Shown: positions 7,699 to 18,342 of the stretch, one piece after another
Layout of the letters: each line of letters begins with the position of its first letter
How positions within the stretch are numbered: the first letter of the stretch is position 1
From: JAEUJM01 sp041908445
GTDB lineage: Bacteria; Actinomycetota; Acidimicrobiia; Acidimicrobiales; DATDAH01
Length of the DNA stretch: 64,000 nucleotides
Reading direction: 5' to 3'
Assembly (NCBI GenBank): GCA_041908445.1
Contig: JAYRFK010000014.1
Coordinates: 22,944-86,943 of the forward strand
Program-made: the position numbers and the translations under genes
Notes under the pieces: model-generated
The model's database searches: none
Told to the model about the DNA's origin: nothing
Seen by the model: only the letters and a program-made list of their open reading frames with translations

Positions 7699-9435
7699 TC
7701 ACGCCGCCACCCCGAAGGCCGCCGGGCGCTGCTCCACGGCGAGGCCCAGGTTGACCCACTGCCAGGCGAAGAAGCCGTTCTCGCCGTCGCCGTCCGTGAA
7801 GGCGGACCACGCGCCGTGGACCACGGCGGGGTCGAGGCCGTCGCCGCCGAAGGCGGCCAGCGCGGCCTCGAGGCGGTCCTCCGCCCACGGGCGCAGCGGG
7901 CCGCGCAGCCACTCCCGCTGGGGCGTCTGGACGGGGCGCTTGGGCGCCTCGACCAGGTCGTCGGGGAGGAGGTCGGCGGCGACGGCCCGCAGCAGGACCT
8001 TGCCCGTTCCGTCCCTGCGCTTGCGGTCGGCCGCCTGGCGCAGGGCGAGCTCCACGAGGCGGTGGTCGAGGAACGGCTCGCGCAGCTCGGTCGAGGCGAG
8101 CATCGAGACGCGGTCGTTGAAGCGGAGGGCCCGCGGGAGCTTGGTGGCCAGCAGGTCGCGGTGCTGCAGGCGGCGGATCGGATCGGCGAAGCCGACGGGG
8201 TCCGCGGCCTCGGCCACCCGCTCCGCGAGCGCGGGCCGGAGCGCCTCGGGCCGGACCGGGCGGTCGACCAGGCCCTGCACCACGGGCACCGGGCCGCCGG
8301 TGGTGGCCAGGTCGTAGTAGTCGTAGCCCGCCCACTGCTCGTCCATGCCCTGCCCGTCGAGCAGCACGATGGTGCCGTCGGCGCGCGCGTCGGCGAAGAG
8401 CCGCGCGTAGGCCAGCGTCGGCAGGCCACCGAAGGGCCCGTCCGCCACGCCTTGCACCGCGGCGGCCAGCGAGGGCACGTCGCCGGGGGTCAAGACGCTC
8501 ACGTGGGCGCGGTGGGGGACGCCACGCAGCATCTCGTCGACCCACGGGGTCTCGTCGTAGCGGTCGTCGCCGGTGGCGAAGGTGAAGGCGGTGACCTGCT
8601 CGTCGGGCAGCCGGCGCACCAGGCCGAGCAGGGTCGCCGAGTCCACGCCCCCGCTCAGGTTGATCCCGACGGGCACGTCGGCGCGGAAGCGGAGCCGCAC
8701 GCTCTCCTCGAGCAGGGCGCGGTACTCGTCGGCCACCTCGCCGGCGGGGCGGGCGTCGTCGGCGTCGCCGACCCGGGCCGCGAGGTCGTACCAGGGCTCG
8801 ACGACGGCGTGGCCCCCCTCCCACCGCAGCACGTGGCCGGGGGGCACGGTGTGCACACCGACCCAGAACGAGCCGGTGGCCTCGTCGGACCGGCCGGTGG
8901 CCAGGTAGGTGGCCCACGCCGTGGGGTCGGCCCGGGCGTCGACGCCGCCGGCGAAGAGGGCGCCGATCTCGCTCGCGACCGTGAGGGTGCCGTCGCTCCC
9001 CAGGTGGTAGTGCAGCGGCTTGACGCCGAAGCGGTCGCGGAAGGCGAGCAGGCGCCCGTGGGCCTCGTCCCAGAGGAGGCCCGCGAACATCCCCACGAAG
9101 CGGTCGAGGGCGGCCGGGCCCCACCGCTCCAGCGCGGCCAGCGCGACCTCGGTGTCCGAGCGGGTGGCGAAGCGGTGGTCGGCGAGCTCGGCCCGCAGCT
9201 CGACGTGGTTGTAGAGCTCGCCGTTGAACGCGAAGCGGCACCCGGCGGCGGTGGTGAGCGGCTCGTCCGCGGCCGCCGAGCGGTCGATGATCGCCAGGCG
9301 GTCGTACCCCAGCCAGCCGCCGGGGCCGCCCACGACCCACTGGGCGTCCGGCCCGCGGTGGCGCTGGTGCGCGACCATCGCCTCGACCGCGGCCCGGGTC
9401 GCCCCGCGGCCCACCACGCCCGCCACCCCGCACAT
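7699..9435 (-). CDS. AsnB-like glutamine-dependent amidotransferase (first of three)
   Basis: 578 aa. It begins MCGVAGVVG, so Cys2 is the Ntn-glutaminase nucleophile. RHRGPDAQWVV, FNGELYNHVELR and RSDTEVALAALERWG complete the class-II glutaminase domain (about 1-190). The synthetase domain has the pyrophosphate loop NLSGGVDSATLLG and a divergent GQGMDEQWAGYDYYD where asparagine synthetases usually have GEGADE(L/V)FGGY. In glycan loci such proteins often amidate carboxylated sugars or peptide-like substituents instead of making free asparagine. It lies directly after neuA, with its ATG overlapping the neuA stop by one base. Amidation of a nonulosonate or uronate is a hypothesis. Confidence 0.85.
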   Translation of the reverse strand: MCGVAGVVGRGATRAAVEAMVAHQRHRGPDAQWVVGGPGGWLGYDRLAIIDRSAAADEPLTTAAGCRFAFNGELYNHVELRAELADHRFATRSDTEVALAALERWGPAALDRFVGMFAGLLWDEAHGRLLAFRDRFGVKPLHYHLGSDGTLTVASEIGALFAGGVDARADPTAWATYLATGRSDEATGSFWVGVHTVPPGHVLRWEGGHAVVEPWYDLAARVGDADDARPAGEVADEYRALLEESVRLRFRADVPVGINLSGGVDSATLLGLVRRLPDEQVTAFTFATGDDRYDETPWVDEMLRGVPHRAHVSVLTPGDVPSLAAAVQGVADGPFGGLPTLAYARLFADARADGTIVLLDGQGMDEQWAGYDYYDLATTGGPVPVVQGLVDRPVRPEALRPALAERVAEAADPVGFADPIRRLQHRDLLATKLPRALRFNDRVSMLASTELREPFLDHRLVELALRQAADRKRRDGTGKVLLRAVAADLLPDDLVEAPKRPVQTPQREWLRGPLRPWAEDRLEAALAAFGGDGLDPAVVHGAWSAFTDGDGENGFFAWQWVNLGLAVEQRPAAFGVAA

Positions 9436-10127
9436 CAGCGGTGGCGCTCCAGGAGGGCCTCGGCCCGGGCCCAGTCGTCGGGGGTGTCGATGTTCACGAG
9501 GCCCGCCGGGTCCTGGACGACGGCCTCGATCCGTTCGCCGTAGGGGTGGCCGGCCCGGACGCCGGCCGCCGAGAACACGTAGACCGAGCCGTCCCGGTGG
9601 AAGGCGGCGGGGAGGTCCTGGCGCCGGCCGAGCGGCTCGGGCTCACCGGTGGCGAGGCGCAGGTGCCCGTCGGCGTCCGCCACGTAGACCCAGTGGGGGT
9701 TGTGCTCGGGCGGCACGGGCACCATGGTCGCCACCGCGTCGGCCCCGGACGACTCGAAGACCTCGATGCACCGGTCCACCAGCCCGGTGGGCCGGAAGGG
9801 GCTGGTCGGTTGCAGCAGGCACACCGCGTCGTAGGGCCTGGCGCCGTCGAGCGCGTCGATCGCGTGCTGCACCACCGCGAGCATCGGCGTGGCGTCGCCG
9901 GCCAGGTCGGCGGGGCGCAGGAACGGCACCTCGAGGCCCAGCTCCTCGCCGAGCCGGGCGATGGCCGGGTCCTCGGTGGACAGGACGACCCGGTCCAGGC
10001 GGGTGGCCGCGAGCGCGGCCTCGGCGGTGTGGGCCAGCAGCGGGCGTCCGCCGAGGAGCCGGGTGTTCTTGCCGGGGACCCCCTTCGAGCCGGCCCGGGC
10101 CGGTACGAGGCCGAGGACGCGGCTCAT
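9435..10127 (-). CDS. neuA: Acylneuraminate cytidylyltransferase (CMP-nonulosonate synthetase)
   Basis: 230 aa. Motif VPARAGSKGVPGKN at the N-terminus is the CTP-binding P-loop-like signature of CMP-sialate/CMP-legionaminate synthetases. LLQPTSPFR and NIDTPDDWARA are further conserved family strings. The reaction is CTP + nonulosonate to CMP-nonulosonate + PPi in the cytoplasm. The gene is 7 bases downstream of neuC and in one operon with neuB, so a full nonulosonate branch is encoded. The sequence cannot tell CMP-Neu5Ac from CMP-legionaminate; the CapD/DegT/PglD-like genes elsewhere in the window favour the latter. Confidence 0.92.
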   Translation of the reverse strand: MSRVLGLVPARAGSKGVPGKNTRLLGGRPLLAHTAEAALAATRLDRVVLSTEDPAIARLGEELGLEVPFLRPADLAGDATPMLAVVQHAIDALDGARPYDAVCLLQPTSPFRPTGLVDRCIEVFESSGADAVATMVPVPPEHNPHWVYVADADGHLRLATGEPEPLGRRQDLPAAFHRDGSVYVFSAAGVRAGHPYGERIEAVVQDPAGLVNIDTPDDWARAEALLERHR

Positions 10128-10134
10128 CGGAGGC

Positions 10135-12255
<2,121 letters not shown>

Positions 12256-12259
<4 letters not shown>

Positions 12260-13314
12260 GGGCGCGCCCCGTCGGGCTCGGGCCGGAGGTCGTCCTCGTG
12301 GATCGGTGCGTCGGCGGCGAGGGCCCGGCGCAGGCGGCGACCGACCAGCCGGTCGCGGGCGTCGGGGGGCAGGCCCCCGCCGGGCTTCTTGGCCAGGAGG
12401 TCGGCGGCGGCGAGCTCGTGGCCCTCGCCCAGGTCGGTCGCGGCCACGAGGCTGCGGGTGAACACCGTGCGCAGGTCGGCGCGGGCGGCGGCGGCGGCGT
12501 CCTTGTCCACCGGGTGGGCCAGCGCGGTCGCGAGGAAGCGGGCGCCCTCGGTGAGCTGGGCGAGCTCGGTGGTGGTGACCGACGACGCCACGTCGGGGCC
12601 GAAGGCCTCCCGGCTGAGGGTGACGTGCACCTCGAGCACCCGGGCGCCGAGGGCCACGGCGGCGAGCGACGGGTAGATCGTCCCCGAGTGGTCGGAGAGC
12701 CCCACCTCCACGTCGTAGCGCGCCCGGAGGGCGGCGAGCTGGTCGAGGCCGACCTCCTCGGGGGGGCAGGGGTACGACGAGGCGCACTGGAGCACGGCGA
12801 ACGGCGCCCCGGTGCCTCGGAGCCGGTCGACGGCGGCGTCGAGCTCGGCCAGCGGGCTCATGCCGCTCGAGAGCACCACCGGCCGCCCCGTGGCCCCGCA
12901 GGCGGCCACGAGGTCGAGGTTGGGGACCTCGCCCGAGGCCACCTTGAGGGCGTCGGCGCCGATGGCGTCGAGGAGGGCGACCGCCTCCAGCGAGAAGGGT
13001 GAGCTCACGAACGCGAGGCCGGCGTCGGCGGCGTGGCGGCGCAGGCCGGCCCACTGCTCGTCGGTGAAGGCCATCCGCTCCCAGTACTCGTAGCGGGTCG
13101 CGTCCTGCGGGCTGAAGCGGACGCGCCAGGGCTCGTCACGGGTGGACTCGGCGTGGGCCAGGTGGGTCTGGAACTTGACCGCGTCCGCGCCGGCGCGCGC
13201 CACGGCGTCGACGAACGCGTGGGCGGTGCCCAGGCTGCCGTCGTGGGCCTGCGCCACCTCGGCGACCACCAGGGGCCGGTCGATCGCGCCGAGCGCGGCG
13301 GCGACCGCGGTCAC
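12256..13314 (-). CDS. neuB: N-acetylneuraminate/legionaminate synthase
   Basis: 352 aa. VVAEVAQAHDGSLGTAHAFVDA and DAVKFQTHLA are the N-terminal TIM-barrel signature of NeuB. ALKVASGEVPNLDL, VVLSSGMS and GLSDHSG are further active-site strings. The C-terminus (from about residue 280, TRSLVAATDLGEG) is the antifreeze-like SAF domain that completes the active site of the neighbouring subunit. It condenses phosphoenolpyruvate with a ManNAc-type sugar to form a nine-carbon nonulosonate. Start GTG 13314 overlaps the upstream stop (GTGA). Substrate choice between ManNAc and the 2,4-diacetamido sugar is not resolved. Confidence 0.93.
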
Positions 13315-14684
13315 CCGGCCCCCTCCTCGGACGTGGGCTCGGGTGGCGGATCGACGATCGCGTACTGGGCCAGCGCGAACGCGAAGGCGATCGCGACCAG
13401 CCGGGTGGACGAGTGGGAGAGCTCGAGTGCCGTCCAGGCCACGAGCGCTGCGGTCCACGCCTGGCCGAAGGGTTGGCCCTGGCGCCGGAACCCGGACCAG
13501 ACCATGAGGAGGAGGCAGCCCATGGCGACGATGCCGAGCATCCCGTGCTCCGCGAGGAGGCGGGTGTACTCGGTGTGGGACGCGATGAGGCGGCGCTCGA
13601 TCCGGTAGAACTCGCTCTGGCCCACGCCCACGCCGAGGCCCGGGTGCGCCTCGAAGGTCTCGTAGTCCTTGGCGATGAGCTCGGCCCGGCGCTCCGCCTC
13701 CCGGCCGCGGGAGAACCGGCGATCGAGGGCACCGCCGGTGAAGTCGTCGAGCCGGGGCACGATCACCCAGAGGAAGACCGCGGCGATCGCGATGCCGATG
13801 GCGACCACGCGCACGGCGGTCTCGCGGCGGCGCAGCAGGAACGGGACGGCCACGAGCAGGGCGACCACGAGGTTGACCACGCCGCCGCGCGAGAAGGTGA
13901 GCATGGCCTGGCCGGTGAGCCAGAGGGCGAGGACGACGCCCGCGGCCTGGAGCGACCAGCGCCGCTCCCGGAAGGCCATGAGCACGAGGAAGAGGGCGGC
14001 GAGGCCGAGGACGGCGGAGACCTGGTTGGGCCCGTAGCCCCCCGAGGAGCGGAAGTTCGAGTCGTTGAAGAAGTCGTCGACGCCGAGCGTGCGGACCCCG
14101 TTCGTGGCGATCGCGGCGACGCCCACCACCGGGGCGACGAAGGCCCACAGCGCTGGGGTCATGGCGTCCCAGGGGCCGGCGACCCGCGAGAGGAAGAGCA
14201 CCCCGACGGCGAGGGCCACCAACCCGGCCAGGTTGAAGCTGAGCGGGTCGATGGCGCCGATCACGCCGAGCTTGAGGACCGGGATCACCGCGCCGGGAAC
14301 GAGGGCGGCGAGGAAGACGCCGACGACCGCCCAGCGCTCGAGGCGCCCCACGAACCGGAAGATGCCGACGGCGAAGATGAGGACCAGCAGGTACTTGCCG
14401 GCCTCCCACGGCAGGCCGGCGTGGGTCTGGCGCCACAGGACCTCGGCGCCGGTGACGTAGCCGGCCGCCGCCACGATCGGACCGGGGGTGCGGGCGGCGG
14501 CGATCGTCCAGAGCACCGCGGCGATGGCCAGGACGGCCTGGCCCCGGGCGAGGGTGGGGCTCGCGTGCATCGCCAGCGCGAGCGGGATGTGCACCGCGAC
14601 CGCCGACAGCACCAGCACGGGGGACAGCGGGCGCACCGCGGGCGGGCGCGGGGCGTCCACCGCCGGCGTCGCCACGGTGCTCAC
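13311..14684 (-). CDS. O-antigen polymerase/ligase-like membrane protein (Wzy/WaaL type)
   Basis: 457 aa with about 10-12 hydrophobic segments. A large hydrophilic stretch near residues 300-370 (DDFTGGALDRRFSRGREAE to HPGLGVGVGQSEFYRIERR, then SHTEYTRLLAEHGMLGI) matches the periplasmic loop of the Wzy_C family, where GxGxGxF and the H-E..R..aE.G pattern are conserved. Such proteins polymerise lipid-linked repeat units or ligate glycan to an acceptor. Start GTG 14684 has GGGGAG about 8 bases upstream; the frame extends to 14771, but that overlaps the upstream asnB gene. It coexists with Wzm/Wzt, which is unusual if it is a true Wzy, so a ligase role is possible. Confidence 0.8.
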   Translation of the reverse strand: MSTVATPAVDAPRPPAVRPLSPVLVLSAVAVHIPLALAMHASPTLARGQAVLAIAAVLWTIAAARTPGPIVAAAGYVTGAEVLWRQTHAGLPWEAGKYLLVLIFAVGIFRFVGRLERWAVVGVFLAALVPGAVIPVLKLGVIGAIDPLSFNLAGLVALAVGVLFLSRVAGPWDAMTPALWAFVAPVVGVAAIATNGVRTLGVDDFFNDSNFRSSGGYGPNQVSAVLGLAALFLVLMAFRERRWSLQAAGVVLALWLTGQAMLTFSRGGVVNLVVALLVAVPFLLRRRETAVRVVAIGIAIAAVFLWVIVPRLDDFTGGALDRRFSRGREAERRAELIAKDYETFEAHPGLGVGVGQSEFYRIERRLIASHTEYTRLLAEHGMLGIVAMGCLLLMVWSGFRRQGQPFGQAWTAALVAWTALELSHSSTRLVAIAFAFALAQYAIVDPPPEPTSEEGAG

Positions 14685-14709
14685 GGTCGGCTCCCCACGG
14701 CCCGCCACG

Positions 14710-16581
14710 CTACTGGTCTGTACACCGGGCGGATCGCGCCACGTGCTCGCCCACGACGTCGAGCGGCTCACCCCGGCCGAAGAGCCGCCCGAAGACCTCG
14801 ACCGACGCCAGCTTGGCCACCAGGTAGGGGTCGAGGCCGGCGTCGAGGTCGTCGAGGGTCGGCTCGGTCAGGCCCAGGAGGTCCGCGACGTAGCCGCCCG
14901 ACCAGAAGGCGCGGGTGGTGCGGACCTCGCCGTGGCCCGGGCTCGGGAAGCCCGCCTTCTCCCGGCGGGCGACCGCCTCGGGCAGGTGGCGCGCCGCCAC
15001 CTGCCGGAGGACGGCCTTGTCCTCGACGAACGGGTGGCGCAGGTCGCCCGCCCGGGGCCGCACCGCGAGCTTCGCGCCCACGGGGAGGTTCACGCCGAAG
15101 CGCACGACGTCCTCGTCGAGGTAGGGGAAGCGCGCCTCGATCGACGCGGCCATGCCCATGGCGTCGTTGCGGTGCAGGAGCGTCGGCAGGTGCTCGCCCA
15201 ACCAGGCGAACACCTCGCCGTGGCGGGCCGCGTCGGCCGGCGGCAGGAAGGCGAAGGCGTCGGCGCCCGCGGCGCGGAGGTGCTCCCCCCGCCGGTCGCC
15301 GGCGAGGTCCACCAGGAAGTCGGCCTGGCTCGTGGCCCGGCGGGCGAGGGCCGGGCCCAGGGGAGCGGGCAGCCGGGCGGCCAGGCGCCGGGCCCGCTGC
15401 CAGGGGGCCGCGACCCGGGCGGTCAGGCGCCCGGCGGCGATCTCGCCGTAGCCGAAGAAGAGCTCGTCGGCGCCCTCGCCGGTGAGCACCGCCTTGCGGC
15501 CGTCGGCCGCGGCCCTCGCCGCCAGGCGCCGGAAGGGCAGCGCGTTCAGGTGGGTCACGAGCGGTGCCTCGGCGTGCCAGGTGGCGAGGGCCCAGTCCTC
15601 GAGCACCGCCTCCACGGGGAACGGGGCGGTGGTCAGCGGCTGGCCGAGGAGCGCGGCGACGGTGCGGGCGGCGGGGACCTCGGAGCGACCGCCGCCCACG
15701 TCGGCGGTGTAGAGGGTGGGGGTCGGGTCGCTCGTGCGGGCCAGCGCGGCGACCAGGGACGAGTCGACGCCGCCCGACAGGAACGTCGCGACCGGGGCGT
15801 CGCTGACCGCGGTGGCGGCCACGGCCCCGGCGAGCAGGGCCTCGAGGCGGTCGGCCCGCTCGTCGTCGGTGCAGCCGGCGAGCTCGCGGTGGAGGCCCTC
15901 GTCCACCACGTCGGCCGGCGTCCACCAGGCGGTGGCCCGGGGTGGGCGACCCGGCGCGAGGTGCAGGACGTGGCCCGGCGGCAGGCGGTGCACGCCGAGG
16001 AAGGCGGTGCGGTGCGCGGACCGCTCCAGCCGGCCGGTGACCGCGAACACGGCCTGCACCGGGTCGGGCTCGAGCGGCTGCACCGCGGCCAGCGCCTTCG
16101 CCTCCGAGGCCCAGCTGACCGTGCCGGCGTGCTCCCGCCAGACGAGCGGCTTGATGCCGAGCCGGTCGCGGGCCAGCCAGACCTCGTGCGTGGCGAGGTC
16201 GGCGTAGGCGAACGCGAACATCCCGCGGAGGCGGGGGAGGGTGGCGGCGACCCCCCACCGGCCGAGGGCGTGGAGGAGGACCTCGGTGTCGGAGCGCCCC
16301 CGCAGCACGACGCCGGCCGCGGTCAGCTCCGCGGCGAGCTCGCGGTGGTTGTACACCTCGCCGTTGAACACCAGCGCCCGCGAACCGTCGGCCTGCGGTT
16401 GGGCGCCGGTCTCGCCGAGGTCGAGCAGGCTCAGGCGGGTGGCGGCCAGGCCGACCGGGCCGTGGGCGAGCACTCCGGACTGGTCGGGGCCCCGGTGGGC
16501 CAGGGCCGCGGCCATGGCCTCGAGCACGGGGGCGTCGACGGGCCGGTCGCCGGCCTGGAGCACTCCCGCGATCCCGCACAT
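14710..16581 (-). CDS. AsnB-like glutamine-dependent amidotransferase (second)
   Basis: 623 aa. MCGIAGVLQ provides the Cys2 nucleophile. HRGPDQSGVL, VFNGEVYNHRELA and GRSDTEVLLHALG define the glutaminase domain. The synthetase domain has the pyrophosphate loop FLSGGVDSSLVAALA and a canonical LTGEGADELFFGYGE. It is closer to classical AsnB than the copy at 7699-9435 but sits between wzc and the Wzy/WaaL-like gene, which suggests amidation of a glycan or peptide substituent. It starts 7 bases after the wzc stop and so belongs to that transcript. A housekeeping asparagine synthetase role cannot be excluded. Confidence 0.87.
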   Translation of the reverse strand: MCGIAGVLQAGDRPVDAPVLEAMAAALAHRGPDQSGVLAHGPVGLAATRLSLLDLGETGAQPQADGSRALVFNGEVYNHRELAAELTAAGVVLRGRSDTEVLLHALGRWGVAATLPRLRGMFAFAYADLATHEVWLARDRLGIKPLVWREHAGTVSWASEAKALAAVQPLEPDPVQAVFAVTGRLERSAHRTAFLGVHRLPPGHVLHLAPGRPPRATAWWTPADVVDEGLHRELAGCTDDERADRLEALLAGAVAATAVSDAPVATFLSGGVDSSLVAALARTSDPTPTLYTADVGGGRSEVPAARTVAALLGQPLTTAPFPVEAVLEDWALATWHAEAPLVTHLNALPFRRLAARAAADGRKAVLTGEGADELFFGYGEIAAGRLTARVAAPWQRARRLAARLPAPLGPALARRATSQADFLVDLAGDRRGEHLRAAGADAFAFLPPADAARHGEVFAWLGEHLPTLLHRNDAMGMAASIEARFPYLDEDVVRFGVNLPVGAKLAVRPRAGDLRHPFVEDKAVLRQVAARHLPEAVARREKAGFPSPGHGEVRTTRAFWSGGYVADLLGLTEPTLDDLDAGLDPYLVAKLASVEVFGRLFGRGEPLDVVGEHVARSARCTDQ

Positions 16582-16588
16582 GGCGGGG

Positions 16589-18259
16589 TCAGACCCGCTG
16601 CTTCTCGCGCTTCCGCCGGCCGCGGCGCCGGGACTCGGAGCCGGTGCCGTTGCCGTAGGCGACGTAGCCGTAGTCGACGTAGCCGTAGGCCACGTCCAGG
16701 GGTGCCGAGTTCAGGACCGAGCCCACGAGGGGGGCGCCCACCTGGCGCAGCGAGTCGACCGAGCGGGCGAAGCGCCGCTTGCTCGACACCCCCGAGCTGG
16801 CCACGACGATGGTGGCGTCGGCGACCCGCGACAGCACGAGGGCGTCGGTGACCGGCAGGACCGGCGGTGAGTCGATCAGCACGACGGTGTGGTCGGTGCT
16901 CAGCTTGCGGATGATCTCGGCGAAGCGCTCGCCGCCGAGCAGCTCGGAGGGGTTCGGGGCCAGCGGGCCCGAGCAGAGGACCTGCAGGTTGTCGAAGCCG
17001 GGGGCCACGCGGACCACCTCGTCGAGGTTGCGCTCGTTGAGCAGCACCGAGGTGAAGCCGAGGTGGCGGTCGAGGCCGAAGTACTCGTGCAGGCGGGGCC
17101 GGCGCAGGTCGCAGTCGACGACGATGACCTTCTCGCCGGCCTGGGCGAAGGCCACCGCCAGGTTGACCACCGTGCTCGTCTTGCCCTCGCCGGCCTGGGC
17201 GCTCGTGACCTGGATGGTCTGCATGCGCTTCTCGAGCGCGAGGAACTCCACCGACGTGCGCAGCGAGCGGTACGACTCCGCGGTGTGCGACATCGGTTTC
17301 GTCGCGGTGAGGATGGGCGGCATCTCGCCCTCGGGGGTGCTCTCGTGGCGCGGGATGATGGCGAGCGAGGGCAGGCCTCCCGTGACCTTGGCCAGATCGT
17401 TCACGTTGCGCACCGAGTCGTCGAGGTGCTCCTGGACGAAGGCGACCGCGATGCCGAGCAGGAGCCCCAGCACGAACGTGACGGTCAGGTCCTGGCGGTG
17501 GTCGGGTGAGACCGGCGAGCCGGGTGCCGACGCCGGCGCCAGGATCTCCAGCGGCGGGTTCTGGCGGGCGAGGTCCTCTTCGATGTCGAGGTCGCCGAGG
17601 TCGTTCACGTAGGCGTCGCGACCGCGGAGGAGGGCGTCGCGGCTCTGGGTGATCTGGTTGATCTGCTTGTCGAGGTCGGCCTGGACCACCGGGTCGGGCG
17701 TGTTGAACCGCTGGGTCTGGAGGTCGGCGATCTGCTGCGCGAGCTGGGCGGCGTTCTGGTCGATGTCGTCGATCTGGAGCTGGACCTCCTGACGGGCACC
17801 GGAGAGCGACTCGAGGGCGTCCTGCTGGCGCAGGTCGCGGTGGGCCTCGGCGTAGGTGTTCGCGACGAGGGCCGCCCGCTCGGGGTCCGAGGCCGACGCG
17901 GTGATCTCGATGACGTCGCTGTCGCCGCCCGCGGCCACGCTGACCCCGGCGCCGAACCCCAGGCGGGACTCGACCTCGCCGGCGGTGCGCGAGCCCCGCA
18001 GCAGCTCCGCCTCGTTCTGCACCCGCCGCTCGGGGTCGATCGAGGTGGTCTCCGCGAGCACCGAGTTCTGCGACGCGGCCTTCAACAGGAGCGAGGCCGA
18101 CGCCTCGTACACCGGGCTCTTGCGGTACGACATCACGGCGCCGAGCGCGAGCACGACGAGGACCACGATGATGATGGTCCACTTGCGGCGCCGCAGCACG
18201 GCGAGCGAGTCGCGGAGATCGAAGTTGCTACGGTCTGACGACGCGTTCTGCGTGTACAT
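16589..18259 (-). CDS. Polysaccharide co-polymerase/tyrosine autokinase (Wzc/CpsCD-like)
   Basis: 556 aa. An N-terminal Wzz-type module has membrane helices at about 28-46 and 246-265, with a coiled-coil-prone region between (EVQLQIDDIDQNAAQLAQQ). It is followed by a BY-kinase domain with Walker A QAGEGKTSTVV, Walker A' VVDCDLRRPRLH and Walker B VVLIDSPPV. A tyrosine cluster (Y525, Y527, Y530, Y532, Y535) precedes a basic tail, the expected autophosphorylation site. It controls chain length and assembly of polysaccharide at the membrane. It is the first gene of the long minus-strand operon; a TANNNT box 10 bases before its ATG suggests a near-leaderless transcript. Confidence 0.92.
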   Translation of the reverse strand: MYTQNASSDRSNFDLRDSLAVLRRRKWTIIIVVLVVLALGAVMSYRKSPVYEASASLLLKAASQNSVLAETTSIDPERRVQNEAELLRGSRTAGEVESRLGFGAGVSVAAGGDSDVIEITASASDPERAALVANTYAEAHRDLRQQDALESLSGARQEVQLQIDDIDQNAAQLAQQIADLQTQRFNTPDPVVQADLDKQINQITQSRDALLRGRDAYVNDLGDLDIEEDLARQNPPLEILAPASAPGSPVSPDHRQDLTVTFVLGLLLGIAVAFVQEHLDDSVRNVNDLAKVTGGLPSLAIIPRHESTPEGEMPPILTATKPMSHTAESYRSLRTSVEFLALEKRMQTIQVTSAQAGEGKTSTVVNLAVAFAQAGEKVIVVDCDLRRPRLHEYFGLDRHLGFTSVLLNERNLDEVVRVAPGFDNLQVLCSGPLAPNPSELLGGERFAEIIRKLSTDHTVVLIDSPPVLPVTDALVLSRVADATIVVASSGVSSKRRFARSVDSLRQVGAPLVGSVLNSAPLDVAYGYVDYGYVAYGNGTGSESRRRGRRKREKQRV

Positions 18260-18269
18260 GGGTCGTGCG

Positions 18270-18275
18270 AGCCTA
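18270..18275 (-). promoter_or_regulatory. Candidate -10 box (TAGGCT) of the wzc operon
   Basis: On the minus strand TAGGCT lies at 18275-18270, 10 bases before the wzc ATG. The predicted transcript would have a leader of only a few bases. No convincing -35 hexamer is seen. It matches the pattern at eight other non-overlapped starts in the window. Confidence 0.4.
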
Positions 18276-18342
18276 ACCCCTCGGGTGGGTGGTCGGGTTC
18301 GCGGTCGGACGTGCCGGCGGCACGACCACGGGGAGGAGGCGG